64,000 bases of DNA from Rhodococcus qingshengii JCM 15477 (GTDB lineage Bacteria; Actinomycetota; Actinomycetes; Mycobacteriales; Mycobacteriaceae), in contig NZ_CP096563.1 of assembly GCF_023221595.1 (NCBI RefSeq), positions 248,001-312,000 of the forward strand, written 5' to 3'. Shown in pieces: positions 30,959-39,672 of this stretch; positions within the stretch are counted from its first letter, which is position 1, and every line of letters starts with the position of its first letter. The translations under genes and the position numbers were made by a program. The notes beneath the pieces were generated by a model that did not search any database, was not told the origin of the DNA, and was given only the letters and a program-made list of their open reading frames with translations.

Positions 30959-31435
30959 GTGCCCGAAACACCTGCAAGTCACCAGCACGAACCCCACGTC
31001 CCGCTGCCCGTCGAGATTCCTGTCACGACGGACATCGCCGACGACGCGTTGGACCTGAAAACGCAGATCGTCCGGTTCGTCGCGACGGGTGGGCTGTCGG
31101 CGGTCGTGGACTACGGGCTGTACGCATTCCTGTTCAAGGTCGTCGGCCTCGATCTGAGCGTGGCCAAGTCGATCAGCTTTATCGCCGGCACTACGACGGC
31201 GTATCTGATCAACCGGCGGTGGACGTTCAAGGCCGAGCCTTCTCGCGCCCGCTTCATCGCTGTTGTCGTGCTGTACGCGGTCACTTTTGCGGTTCAGGTC
31301 GGGCTCAACGCGCTGATGGTGCATGTGCTCGCCGACGAGTGGTGGCGCATGCCGCTGGCCTTCGTCATCGCGCAGGGCACCGCGACGGTCATCAACTTCA
31401 TCGTTCAGCGGGCAGTGATCTTCAAGATCAAGTAA
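30959..31435 (+). CDS. GtrA-family membrane protein (Rv3789-like)
   Basis: 158 residues: a soluble N-terminal tail of about 40 residues and four hydrophobic helices with GtrA motifs ([17 protein letters not shown], then [10 protein letters not shown] and the end [10 protein letters not shown]). The M. tuberculosis counterpart Rv3789 is beside dprE1 and has been linked to arabinan biosynthesis, either as a flippase of decaprenyl-phospho-arabinose or as an AftA anchor. Here it is divergent from dprE1, with 63 bases between, rather than co-directional. The GTG start at 30959 is a best guess, since the frame is open upstream. Confidence 0.87.
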   Translation: MPETPASHQHEPHVPLPVEIPVTTDIADDALDLKTQIVRFVATGGLSAVVDYGLYAFLFKVVGLDLSVAKSISFIAGTTTAYLINRRWTFKAEPSRARFIAVVVLYAVTFAVQVGLNALMVHVLADEWWRMPLAFVIAQGTATVINFIVQRAVIFKIK

Positions 31436-31489
31436 CGGTTCGGGGTGGATTAGCGCATTCGTCCGGTTTCTCGAGAGAGAATCGAGCGC

Positions 31490-32398
31490 ATGATCATCGT
31501 TCTCGATTCTTCGGCCCTGACCAGGGGTGCACGGTTCGACACTGCCATCGCCGACGCTCGCGCACTCGGACACCGCGTCGTCGTGCCGCGATTGGTCGTC
31601 CTCGAGGTTGCGAGTCGCTACCGCGAGGAATCGGCGGAGATGATCGCGGCCCTGAGCGTCCAGGCGCGCATGTACGACCGACTGGGGTTGCGGCGCGACC
31701 TCACGAGGTTCGTCGACGCTGCTCACGACAAGGCCGACGGCTACGTCGACGACGTGATCGAAGACCTCGTGGCGATCGGCGTCGAAGTGGTTGATCCAGT
31801 CGACGTGTCGCATGTCGAGGTGGCCGAGAGGGCGATCTCGCTGCGTCGGCCCTATACCGACAAGAAGAAGCGAGACGGATATCCGGCGACGCTGAACTGG
31901 CTGACCGTGCTCGATCTCGCCGACCGCAACCCGGAGGTCGACGTCATCTGGGTGAGCTCCGACGCACGGGCATACGGCGACGGCGAAGACGGGGTCTGGC
32001 ACGGCGATCTCGCGCGTGAGCTGGCGTCGCGCGGTCTGGAGTATCGGGTCCGCTGGGCGTCGGACATCCCGGTGATCGACGGACCGGTGCAGGTGGAGCA
32101 GGTGGCGGAGGTCGAGGAAGCCGCTGAGGTCGCGCCCGAGGCCCCGGTTGCTCAGGGCTTCGTGGAGCCGGAAGCGGTGGTTCCAGCCGAGGTTCCCGAA
32201 CCCGCGGCACCTGCAGCAGCCCCCGCCCCCAAGCCTGTTCAGCGCGCAGCGCGGACGAGAGTTGCGCCGCAGCGCATCGAACCCGCCCCGAAAGCTCAGT
32301 CCGGTGGACTGCGCGGTCTGGGTAAGGTCATCGGCGGGCGGAAACGAAAGGTCACGATCGTCGACGATCTCGACGAAGTCGACCTCTTCGGTGCCTGA
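31490..32398 (+). CDS. PIN-like protein (DUF4935 type) with Ala/Pro/Glu-rich tail
   Basis: 302 residues. The N-terminal 200 residues look like a PIN-fold nuclease of the DUF4935 type. Acidic positions sit in VLDSSAL (Asp6), VVLEVASRY, the [12 protein letters not shown] stretch and [13 protein letters not shown], which would form the Mg-binding site. From about residue 200 a low-complexity Ala/Val/Pro/Glu tail leads to a short basic end. No antitoxin gene is adjacent, so a toxin-antitoxin role is not indicated. Substrate unknown. Confidence 0.7.
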   Translation: MIIVLDSSALTRGARFDTAIADARALGHRVVVPRLVVLEVASRYREESAEMIAALSVQARMYDRLGLRRDLTRFVDAAHDKADGYVDDVIEDLVAIGVEVVDPVDVSHVEVAERAISLRRPYTDKKKRDGYPATLNWLTVLDLADRNPEVDVIWVSSDARAYGDGEDGVWHGDLARELASRGLEYRVRWASDIPVIDGPVQVEQVAEVEEAAEVAPEAPVAQGFVEPEAVVPAEVPEPAAPAAAPAPKPVQRAARTRVAPQRIEPAPKAQSGGLRGLGKVIGGRKRKVTIVDDLDEVDLFGA

Positions 32399-32405
32399 TC
32401 GCTTC

Positions 32406-32411
32406 TAATCT
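32406..32411 (+). promoter_or_regulatory. -10 element for a leaderless esterase mRNA
   Basis: TAATCT lies six bases before the ATG at 32418, where a sigma-70-type -10 would place transcription start at the start codon. No Shine-Dalgarno sequence is present. Leaderless mRNAs are common in actinobacteria. Confidence 0.45.
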
Positions 32412-32417
32412 GGACAG

Positions 32418-33401
32418 ATGTCTCTGTTGCCGACAGTCAGTCGTAGGACCGGAACTCGATACGGCAGGCCGAGTATCGAATCGCAGGTCCTCTACAACGC
32501 GTGTCGATGGATGCTTCGGCCCGTGGTCGGGATCGCGCCGCTGACGCCTGGCGCCATGCGCCGCGCCGCAGTGCTGGACTCGGCCGCGGGTGTACGCATT
32601 CCGTCCGGGATCGATCGGGAAGCGATTCGCTTTCCAGGTTTCGACGGTGAACTCGTGCGCACGGCAGGCTCGACGGCTGATCTGCGCGACGGGGTTGTTC
32701 TCTACCTGCACGGCGGCGGGTTCATGTGCTGCGGGCTCAACACGCATCGGCCGGTCGTTGCAAGCATCGCCAAGCGAACCGGCCTTCCGGTCCTGCACAT
32801 CGCATATCGACAGTTGCCGAGCACGAGCATCAGCGGGTCGGTCGACGACTGTCTCGATGCATACCGCTGGCTCCTCGAACAGGGAGCCTTGCCGGAAAAG
32901 GTTGTCTTCGTTGGCGATTCGGCCGGAGGCTTTCTGGTCTTCGCGACGGCACTTGCAGCTGTTTCCGCGGGGCTCGAGGTTCCGGCCGGTCTTGTCGGGC
33001 TCTCACCTCTCCTCGATCTCGATTGCACCACCAAATCAGTCCACGCCAACGCTCGACGCGACGTGATCGCCCCGGTGTCGGCATTGATGGCGATCGGAAA
33101 GCTTGGCGGACAGACGAACTCACCCGTCGACGGCGATCTGGCCGCTCTGCCGCCGTCGTTGCTGATCGCCGCCGAATCCGAGGTGCTCAGAGTCGATTCG
33201 GAGGTGATGGCGCAACGGCTCGCCGCCGCGGGGGTGCCGTGCTCGCTGCAGATCTGGAACGGCCAGGTTCACGCGTTTCCCGCCGTCTGGCCTGGCTTGC
33301 CGGAGAGCCGGGCTGCGCTACGTGACGTTGCCAGGTTCATTCGCGCCAGGCTGGATGCGGTCCCGCCCCAGGTCGCGGGCGAAAGTTGTTCGGGAAGTTG
33401 A
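32418..33401 (+). CDS. Alpha/beta hydrolase, hormone-sensitive-lipase (family IV) esterase
   Basis: A protein of 327 residues. The oxyanion-hole motif YLHGGGF, about 70 residues before the nucleophile motif GDSAGG, defines the HSL family. A candidate catalytic His is in QVHAFP, with the Asp probably in ESEVLRVDSE. Such enzymes cleave short to medium acyl esters; the physiological substrate is unknown. It starts 20 bases after the PIN-like gene but has its own -10-like element, so it may be transcribed separately. Confidence 0.87.
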   Translation: MSLLPTVSRRTGTRYGRPSIESQVLYNACRWMLRPVVGIAPLTPGAMRRAAVLDSAAGVRIPSGIDREAIRFPGFDGELVRTAGSTADLRDGVVLYLHGGGFMCCGLNTHRPVVASIAKRTGLPVLHIAYRQLPSTSISGSVDDCLDAYRWLLEQGALPEKVVFVGDSAGGFLVFATALAAVSAGLEVPAGLVGLSPLLDLDCTTKSVHANARRDVIAPVSALMAIGKLGGQTNSPVDGDLAALPPSLLIAAESEVLRVDSEVMAQRLAAAGVPCSLQIWNGQVHAFPAVWPGLPESRAALRDVARFIRARLDAVPPQVAGESCSGS

Positions 33402-33414
33402 ACTTCCGGTCCGG

Positions 33415-34023
33415 TTAGGGATTCTCGTGTCCTGACGTTGTGGTAGGTGCCATCGCGCGGGCATAGATCGATTCGAGCTCGGTTACTGCTGAACGTCGAT
33501 CGACGTTGTCGGGATCGAGGCGATGTTGGAGGTTGATCCCGAGAGTGCCGGCCAGAAGGGTGACGGCAACCAACTCCGGATTGGTGACCGGGGTGTCGAT
33601 CGAACGCAGGTAGTCCGCGTACAGCGTTCGCATTGCGACGTACTGCTCTGCGTAGGTCTCGCGGATGGTGGACCCGGGAATCACGGCTTCGATCAAGATG
33701 GTCGAGAAAATTCGTGCCTCGGGGTATGACATCAGTACGAAGTTGGCTTCGATCAATGCTTCGATTCCAGTCGCGGAGGATGATGCCAACTCTGCGCGTA
33801 GCTTTTCCATGCCCCAACGGAATGCGTCCTCGACGACGGCTCGTAGAAGCCCGTCCTTCGATCCGAAGTGCCAGGCCACGGACCCTCTGCTGATACCGGA
33901 TCTTTCTGCCACGGCTTGTACGGACATCGCGGTCGACCCGCCTTCGGCAGCCAGTTCGGCCGCGGCTTTCACCAGTCGCCGTCTGGTTTCCTCGGAAATC
34001 TCCTGCTTGCGTGTCGACGCCAT
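33415..34023 (-). CDS. TetR-family regulator of the adjacent catabolic operon
   Basis: 202 residues from ATG 34023 (MASTRKQEIS). A typical TetR helix-turn-helix is seen at about 10-60: AAAELAAEGGSTAMSVQAV, then ISRGSVAWHFGSKDGLLRAVV. A longer frame to 34122 adds a basic, non-conserved extension and is not used. It is divergent from the four-gene operon at 34233 with a 209-base gap containing inverted and direct repeats, so it most likely represses that operon until a pathway intermediate binds. Confidence 0.88.
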   Translation of the reverse strand: MASTRKQEISEETRRRLVKAAAELAAEGGSTAMSVQAVAERSGISRGSVAWHFGSKDGLLRAVVEDAFRWGMEKLRAELASSSATGIEALIEANFVLMSYPEARIFSTILIEAVIPGSTIRETYAEQYVAMRTLYADYLRSIDTPVTNPELVAVTLLAGTLGINLQHRLDPDNVDRRSAVTELESIYARAMAPTTTSGHENP

Positions 34024-34129
34024 TCGGTGTTCCTGCCTTCTTTCGTTCTCGAGTGCAGCCAATTCCGGCACGCGGTGACGTCGACGCGCCCGTCGGGGCC
34101 GAGACCTGCGCACCGCACTCATGCTACGA

Positions 34130-34209
34130 GGCCGGCCATCGGCCGGCCGTATTCCTCTCGCGACACCCTCTTGCCTATGTTGATCGTCCAGTTCTATGCT
34201 GAGCGTCCA
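34130..34209 (+). promoter_or_regulatory. Promoter and operator candidates of the catabolic operon
   Basis: An inverted repeat GGCCGGCC-ATC-GGCCGGCC spans 34130-34148. A promoter candidate follows: TTGCCT at 34171-34176 and TATGCT at 34195-34200 with an 18-base spacer. Flanking the -10 are two direct copies of a ten-base word, TGATCGTCCA at 34181 and TGAGCGTCCA at 34200, one mismatch apart. Both repeat types are plausible binding sites for the divergent TetR protein; none is proven. Confidence 0.5.
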
Positions 34210-34232
34210 ATAACTTAACGGAATGGGCGGAC

Positions 34233-35024
34233 ATGGAACTCATCGATCTGACTAGAACTCTCGATCCGGCCGATCGGGAATTGCTCCCCGAGGGTTTGAA
34301 GGCACTGGCTTCCGTCGTTGCCCCCTCGGTGACCTACTCGCACCCCGCAGGTGCCGGACGCGACGAGTTCGCGGCAGCACTGCAGTGCGGAGTTCATGAT
34401 CTTCCGGACGGTGAGGGGTGGGGATCGGAGATGTTGAGTGAGTTCAACAGCCATCTGGGCACACACGTCGACGCGCCGTTGCACTACGGATCAACCTCGG
34501 AGGGTAAGCCTTCTCGCACGATCACAGACATCGCGTTGGATGAATTGTTCTGCGAGACAGTGGTGCTCGACCTGCGCGGCCGGTGCGAGGCGAATCAGCC
34601 GATCTCGGTGGACGCGCTGAAAGCTGCCCTGGCGGAAAACGGTGCGTCCGTTCCCCAGGGTGGTGCCGTGTTGCTCCGTACCGGACAAGAGAGCTTCACC
34701 TTGGCTGATCCAGGGTTCTTTCAGTATCCAGGGATGAGTCGCGAAGGCACGCTGTTTCTCGCCGAGCAAGGCGCGAAGGTGCTGGGCACCGACGCTGCCG
34801 GCTGGGACTTGAGCTTTGCAGTCATGGCGCAGAAATTTCGTGACACCGGGGACAACTCGGTTCTCTGGGACGGGCACCGGGCCGGACGCGAACGTGAAGT
34901 ATTCATCGTTCAGCAACTGGCGAACCTCGCCGCGCTTCCGCCCTCGGGATTTCACGTGGCGTTTTTCCCGATCAAGCTTGCGCGAGCCAGCGCTGCCCCG
35001 GCTCGTGTGGTCGCGTTCGGCTGA
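34233..35024 (+). CDS. Cyclase-family protein (kynurenine formamidase-like metal hydrolase)
   Basis: 263 residues. The family signature HLGTHVDAPLHY supplies metal-binding His/Asp residues, as in bacterial kynurenine formamidase, isatin hydrolase and polyketide cyclase-like enzymes. These act on amide, lactam or lactone bonds, or in ring closure. A second conserved block is GTDAAGWDLS. First gene of an operon with an FAH-family hydrolase, thiolase and acyl-CoA ligase, so a ring-opening or amidohydrolase step in a catabolic route is likely. The true substrate is unknown. Confidence 0.82.
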   Translation: MELIDLTRTLDPADRELLPEGLKALASVVAPSVTYSHPAGAGRDEFAAALQCGVHDLPDGEGWGSEMLSEFNSHLGTHVDAPLHYGSTSEGKPSRTITDIALDELFCETVVLDLRGRCEANQPISVDALKAALAENGASVPQGGAVLLRTGQESFTLADPGFFQYPGMSREGTLFLAEQGAKVLGTDAAGWDLSFAVMAQKFRDTGDNSVLWDGHRAGREREVFIVQQLANLAALPPSGFHVAFFPIKLARASAAPARVVAFG

Positions 35025-35077
35025 GCAAAATTCCTGCCTCACCTAACGAACAATTCAGTGAAAGGTATTGACTCACA

Positions 35078-36010
35078 GTGAAACTTGCGACCGTCGAATA
35101 CGAAAAGACTCAGCAGACGGCTCTGGTGACGGGCAGCGGCGAGCAACTGTTGTTACTCGAGCGAGCTCATCATGATGTGACGGGAAAACCGGCTCCAGAA
35201 CTGGAAACCATGCAAACCATCATCGAAGGTGGTCCGGCGGCACGGGAGACCCTGGATCGGCTCGCAGACGAGCCGCCGGCAAGTGCAATCGTCGACGCAG
35301 GTGATGTGCGCTGGATGTCGCCGCTTCCTCAGCCGGTCCAGATCCGAGACTTCGGCTGCTTCATGGATCACTTCCGCAACGCTCGCGCCCGAATTCAAGG
35401 GGTCGCACTCGAGGACGTCGAACTGCCGAAGATCCAGTTGGAGCGCCCGCTGTATTACATAGCGAACCGATTGGCGGTGACCGGACACAAATCTGACGTC
35501 GTGTGGCCCGAGTACTCGAGCCTGCGCGATTACGAACTCGAATTCGCCTGTGTGCTGGGGCGCGGTGGAACCGACATCTCACGCGCGGATGCCCCTGCGC
35601 ATATCTTCGGTTACACCATCTTCAACGATTTCAGCGCCCGCGATACTCAGCTCGAGGAGATCTCCACCGGACTCGGTCTCAGTAAGAGCAAGGACTTTTC
35701 GAACGCGAATGTCCTCGGGCCCTGGATCGTGACGGCCGACGAAGTCGGTGACCCCTACCAACTCGAGATGACCGCGAGAATCAACGGAGACGAGGTGAGC
35801 CGAGGAACCAGCGCCGACATGGACCATCGTTTCGAGGACGTGATTTCGTTCGCTTCGACTTCCACGCGGCTGTACCCGGGTGAAGTCTTCTGTTCCGGCA
35901 CCGTGCCGAGTGGATGCGGCTTGGAGCACGGGCGGTTCCTGGAACCGGGAGACGTAGTCGAACTCGAGGTCACCGGCCTCGGTGTATTGAGGAATCGAGT
36001 GGTGGCGTGA
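35078..36010 (+). CDS. Fumarylacetoacetate hydrolase (FAH) family protein
   Basis: A protein of 310 residues. The C-terminal FAH domain carries the metal-binding acidic motif YELEFACVLG and the conserved GYTIFNDFSARDTQ, followed by KSKDFSNANVLGPWIV and the glycine-rich end PSGCGLEHGRFLEPGD. FAH-fold enzymes hydrolyse C-C bonds of diketo acids, hydrate or decarboxylate them. The N-terminal 100 residues form the usual small domain. Its TGA overlaps the GTG start of the thiolase gene. Confidence 0.88.
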   Translation: MKLATVEYEKTQQTALVTGSGEQLLLLERAHHDVTGKPAPELETMQTIIEGGPAARETLDRLADEPPASAIVDAGDVRWMSPLPQPVQIRDFGCFMDHFRNARARIQGVALEDVELPKIQLERPLYYIANRLAVTGHKSDVVWPEYSSLRDYELEFACVLGRGGTDISRADAPAHIFGYTIFNDFSARDTQLEEISTGLGLSKSKDFSNANVLGPWIVTADEVGDPYQLEMTARINGDEVSRGTSADMDHRFEDVISFASTSTRLYPGEVFCSGTVPSGCGLEHGRFLEPGDVVELEVTGLGVLRNRVVA

Positions 36011-37245
36011 GCGGCGAAGTCATGGTTCTCGGTGTCGGCGCGACTCTCTTCGGGCGGCACGCGGATACCGCGGCCTCGGAATTGGCGGGGCGTGCGGCGA
36101 TCGATGCCGTCGAAGACGCGGGCCTGACCCGCGGTGACGTCGGTGCGGTCTTCTACGCGACAGTCAGCCAGAAGGCGATCGACCGGCAGCACATGATCCC
36201 AGGCCAGATTTCCTTGAGGCCATACGGTTTCGGGGGAGTCCCGGTCGTCAATGTCGAAAATGCCTGCGCCGGCGGCGCGACTGCACTCTGGCTGGCGATC
36301 GCCCACGTTCGCGCCGGTCTGTCCGAGGTCGCGTTGGCGGTCGGGGTGGACAAGCTGGTGTGCTCGGATCCGGCTCGAAGTCTGGAGGTGTTCGACGGTG
36401 CACTCGACGTTGCGCATCGCGACGAGACGCTCGCGGGCCTTGCTTCGCTGTCCGCTCCGCTGCCGGATGCACTCGGATCGCAGGGTGAGCGGTCGGTGTT
36501 CATGGAGATCTACGCTTCTCTTGCCCGGGCGCACATGGAGAGATTCGGAACCACCGAGTTCGAGCTCGCGTCCGTAGCAGCCAAAAATCATGCGCATTCC
36601 GTGCACAATCCGCGGTCGCACTTTCGCAAACCCTTCAGCGTCGAAGAGGTGCTTGCCGCAAGGCGAGTCGCGTGGCCTCTGACAGTTCCGATGTGCTCGC
36701 CCGTCAGTGACGGTGCAGCGGCGGTCATTGTGACCAGTGCGGACTTTGCTCGAAGGCACGATTCCTCTCGGCGGGCGGCGCAGGTACTCGGTTGCAGCTT
36801 GGTGTCAGGCACGGATCGGACCGCAGATGACGTGGAGAGTCACATCGGTCGCCGTGCAGCAATGGGCGCATACGAGGAAGCCGGAGTCGGGCCAGGCGAT
36901 GTGGATGTGGCAGAGGTCCACGACGCCACGGCCTTCGGTGAAGTGCAGCAGGTCGAGAATCTGGGGTTCTGCCCGATCGGTGAGGGCGGCGCGTGGTCGG
37001 CGTCCGGTGCGAGTTCGTTGGGAGGCGTGCGTCCGGTCAATCCGTCAGGTGGGCTCGAGTCCCGTGGTCATCCGGTCTCGGCAACGGGACTGGCGCAGGT
37101 CTTCGAACTTGTCACGCAGTTGCGTGGACAAGCAGGGCGGCGACAAGTTCCGGGTGCTCGAATCGCGGTCGCAGAGAACGGCGGAGGTCTCTACGGCATC
37201 GAGGAAGCCGTCGCCGCGGTCACGATCTTGGGAGGGCCACGATGA
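36007..37245 (+). CDS. Thiolase, SCP-x / lipid-transfer-protein type
   Basis: 412 residues. The nucleophilic Cys87 lies in VENACAGGATAL. Other active-site motifs are EVHDATAFGE and the RGHPVSATGLAQ histidine motif, the arrangement of SCP2-type thiolases rather than classical FadA thiolases (which end in a CxG motif). Many partners of this type work with an OB-fold DUF35 protein; none is adjacent here. The GTG at 36007 overlaps the previous stop; ATG 36022 is possible. Probably performs thiolytic cleavage of a beta-ketoacyl-CoA in the operon's pathway. Confidence 0.85.
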   Translation: MSGEVMVLGVGATLFGRHADTAASELAGRAAIDAVEDAGLTRGDVGAVFYATVSQKAIDRQHMIPGQISLRPYGFGGVPVVNVENACAGGATALWLAIAHVRAGLSEVALAVGVDKLVCSDPARSLEVFDGALDVAHRDETLAGLASLSAPLPDALGSQGERSVFMEIYASLARAHMERFGTTEFELASVAAKNHAHSVHNPRSHFRKPFSVEEVLAARRVAWPLTVPMCSPVSDGAAAVIVTSADFARRHDSSRRAAQVLGCSLVSGTDRTADDVESHIGRRAAMGAYEEAGVGPGDVDVAEVHDATAFGEVQQVENLGFCPIGEGGAWSASGASSLGGVRPVNPSGGLESRGHPVSATGLAQVFELVTQLRGQAGRRQVPGARIAVAENGGGLYGIEEAVAAVTILGGPR

Positions 37246-38789
37246 ACGCGGACATCATGAACGATGAACCGATGGCGCCAGGCTTGCACGTGCAAGCGGG
37301 ATATGCGGATCTGATTCTGTCGGCGCTGCGACGCCGACCAGACCACATCGCGTTTCGATTCACGGATCGGAACGGTGATCGGGCCGAGCTGACATATCGG
37401 CAGACTGCGGAACAGATCGAGCGGATTGCAGGTGTCCTCAGTAGCTTCGCTCTGCCGGACGGAGCCGGCGTCGCCCTGCTTGCGGGGCCGTGTCCTGAAG
37501 CATTCACGGTCATGGCCGCGGCGTGTCTGGCGGGCGTGCGCTACACGGCACTCCATCCGCTCGCGACCGAAGAGAACGACAGGATGGTGCTGAAAGACAG
37601 TGGTACCGATCTCCTGTTGGTTGCCGACGGACAGTTCCAGGTGCGCGCCGAAGCGGCACAGACTCGAGTGATGTCACTGTCAGCCCTCGAATCAGCGTGT
37701 GAATTGGGTACGGCGGGAATAGGTTCAGGCTTAGGCGGTCAGGGTCGAGCTTTGTATCTCTTCTACACCGGTGGAACCACCGGTGAGCCGAAAGGCGTCA
37801 TGCTCAGGGACCGATCCTTGGTCGCCAATGCCTGGGCCTGCACCACGTGGGAGTGGCCGGCTGAAACCACCATGCTGCTCACTACGCCGATGTCTCATGC
37901 TGCCGGTCTGCTCGTCGCACCCGGTCTGCTGCGAGGTGCAAGCTTCGAGTTGCACAGGTCGTTCGACCCGGACAGAGTTGTCGACGCCATCGAAAATGGC
38001 GGAGTCACAGCTACATTCGTGGTTCCCACGATGCTCTATGCCTTACTCGACCATCCACGCCTGTCGGATGCGAATCTGTCTGGGCTGAACTGGATGCTTT
38101 ACGGTGCTGCACCCATCGACCCCACCAGGCTCGAGCAGGCAGGGGCGGTGTTCGGGCCGATCCTGAGCCAGCATTACGGTCAGGCCGAAGCCCCGAATGC
38201 GTTGACGGTACTCGATACACGTGAGCACACGGACGATCCCGCAGTTTTGGGGAGTTGTGGGCGCGCGATGCCAGGTGTCGAAGTGGTGTTGCTTGACGAG
38301 CAGGGAAACGAGACGGCGACGGGCGTACCCGGCGAGCTTTGTGTGCGAGGTCCGCTCGTGATGGACGGCTATTGGAACAAACCTGAACAAACCGCTGCAG
38401 CGCTCGCGAATGGGTGGTTGCACACCGGCGACGTTGCTCGAATCGACGAAAGTGGGCTCATCTCGATCGTCGACCGCATCAAAGACACGATCATCAGTGG
38501 TGGATTCAACGTCTACCCGCGCGAAGTCGAGGACTCACTCGGACATCATCCCGCGGTGGCAGCATGTGCGGTATTCGGTGTCCCCGATTCTCAATGGGGA
38601 GAAGCTGTTACCGCCGCAGTCGTACTGAAGACGGGATGGTCGGTCACACCCGATCAACTCATCGCGCACGTGAGATCGCACAAGGGTCCGATCTGGGCGC
38701 CCAAGGAGATTTCGATTCTGGAAGCGCTGCCGCTCACTGCTTTGGGGAAGATCGACAAGAAGGCACTCCGTGGCGCGTCACCGACCTAG
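37242..38789 (+). CDS. Acyl-CoA ligase (AMP-binding, class I adenylate-forming)
   Basis: A protein of 515 residues. The P-loop YTGGTTGEPKG begins at residue 175. YGQAEAPN forms the A5 region, followed by TGDVARIDESG, then DRIKDTIISGGFNVYPREVED and the C-terminal catalytic lysine in ALGKIDKKAL. It activates a carboxylic acid to acyl-CoA through an acyl-adenylate; the FadD-like sequence fits a fatty, aryl or cyclic acid. ATG overlaps the thiolase stop by four bases (ATGA), confirming the operon. The substrate would be the clue to the pathway. Confidence 0.9.
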   Translation: MNADIMNDEPMAPGLHVQAGYADLILSALRRRPDHIAFRFTDRNGDRAELTYRQTAEQIERIAGVLSSFALPDGAGVALLAGPCPEAFTVMAAACLAGVRYTALHPLATEENDRMVLKDSGTDLLLVADGQFQVRAEAAQTRVMSLSALESACELGTAGIGSGLGGQGRALYLFYTGGTTGEPKGVMLRDRSLVANAWACTTWEWPAETTMLLTTPMSHAAGLLVAPGLLRGASFELHRSFDPDRVVDAIENGGVTATFVVPTMLYALLDHPRLSDANLSGLNWMLYGAAPIDPTRLEQAGAVFGPILSQHYGQAEAPNALTVLDTREHTDDPAVLGSCGRAMPGVEVVLLDEQGNETATGVPGELCVRGPLVMDGYWNKPEQTAAALANGWLHTGDVARIDESGLISIVDRIKDTIISGGFNVYPREVEDSLGHHPAVAACAVFGVPDSQWGEAVTAAVVLKTGWSVTPDQLIAHVRSHKGPIWAPKEISILEALPLTALGKIDKKALRGASPT

Positions 38790-39638
38790 TGACGCGACAA
38801 CTGCCCGTGCGAGGGCGTCGGCAGATCCAGGGGCGAATGGCAGAAAGAGTTCGGGCTCGATCAGTTCCACTTCCATGAGCAGTGGTTGATCCACCGGGCC
38901 CACGACGTCCACACGTGCATAAAGCAATTCGCCGGGGCCGCATGGGGTCGCGGCCAGTGCTGCGTCGGCCACCGCGAGTTCGGCGGCGGACGGTTGGTGG
39001 AGGTGGTTGGTTCCGCCGTGAAATTCCTGCACGCGGAAGTCGTTGGCGGCCGGGATCTTCCGGACAGCGTGCGAGTAGCGTCCGCCGATGTGGATGATCG
39101 AGCGCTCACCGTCGACGACGTCCGAGACGAATGGCTGGACCAACGCGTCGTTGCCACTCTCGAGGATCGAGCTGAGGTGAGCGTGGGCCTGCGCGGACCC
39201 CGAGGCAAACTTTCCCACTCCGACAGCGCCGGCGGACACTGCAGGCTTGACGATGACGTCGGCACCCTCGAACGAAGGGAGGGTGAGTGTTTCGCTCTGT
39301 CCGGCAGCGATCACAGCGGTGGGGACGATAGGTACGCCGGCCGCGGCAAGTTCGGTGAGGTATCCCTTGTGTGCGTTCCACTTCACGATCGAGAGTGGAT
39401 TGGCGATCGGAGCGGTCAGCTGATCGAGAACGGCGAGAAATTCGTCGAGGCGCTGGGTGTAGTCCCAGGTCGACCGGATCAGAACCAGGTCGGCGTCGAT
39501 ATCGAGGAGGGACGGGCTCGACCACGGCGCCATCGTCGACGCGATGCCGTAGGAGGTGAGAGCATCCATGACGAGTTTGCTTTCGACATCCGCCTCGCGG
39601 GCGGCGCCGTCACAGGTGAGCAGGAGAACCGTGGTCAT
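38778..39638 (-). CDS. ATP-grasp domain protein
   Basis: 286 residues. An N-terminal Rossmann-like subdomain (residues 1-90) precedes the ATP-grasp core. DVIVKPAVSAGAVGV supplies the nucleotide-binding lysine region, and LLMEVELIEPELFL the Mg-binding acidic end. The general look is that of STM4014/DcsG-like amino-acid ligases, which join a carboxylate to an amine. No partner biosynthetic genes are adjacent, so substrate and product are unknown. It is convergent with, and overlaps by 12 bases, the acyl-CoA ligase gene. Confidence 0.8.
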   Translation of the reverse strand: MTTVLLLTCDGAAREADVESKLVMDALTSYGIASTMAPWSSPSLLDIDADLVLIRSTWDYTQRLDEFLAVLDQLTAPIANPLSIVKWNAHKGYLTELAAAGVPIVPTAVIAAGQSETLTLPSFEGADVIVKPAVSAGAVGVGKFASGSAQAHAHLSSILESGNDALVQPFVSDVVDGERSIIHIGGRYSHAVRKIPAANDFRVQEFHGGTNHLHQPSAAELAVADAALAATPCGPGELLYARVDVVGPVDQPLLMEVELIEPELFLPFAPGSADALARAVVASLGR

Positions 39639-39672
39639 GCCACGATGCTTTCACGGCTGGCGCCTTCTAAGA

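Noticed and set aside
29561..31435. Long plus-strand frame of 624 residues
   Set aside because: Most of it is antisense to dprE1; only the last 158 codons (GtrA) make a real protein.
31490..32398. PIN-domain toxin of a toxin-antitoxin pair
   Set aside because: The protein is about twice the size of VapC toxins and no small antitoxin gene lies upstream (53-base gap after GtrA).
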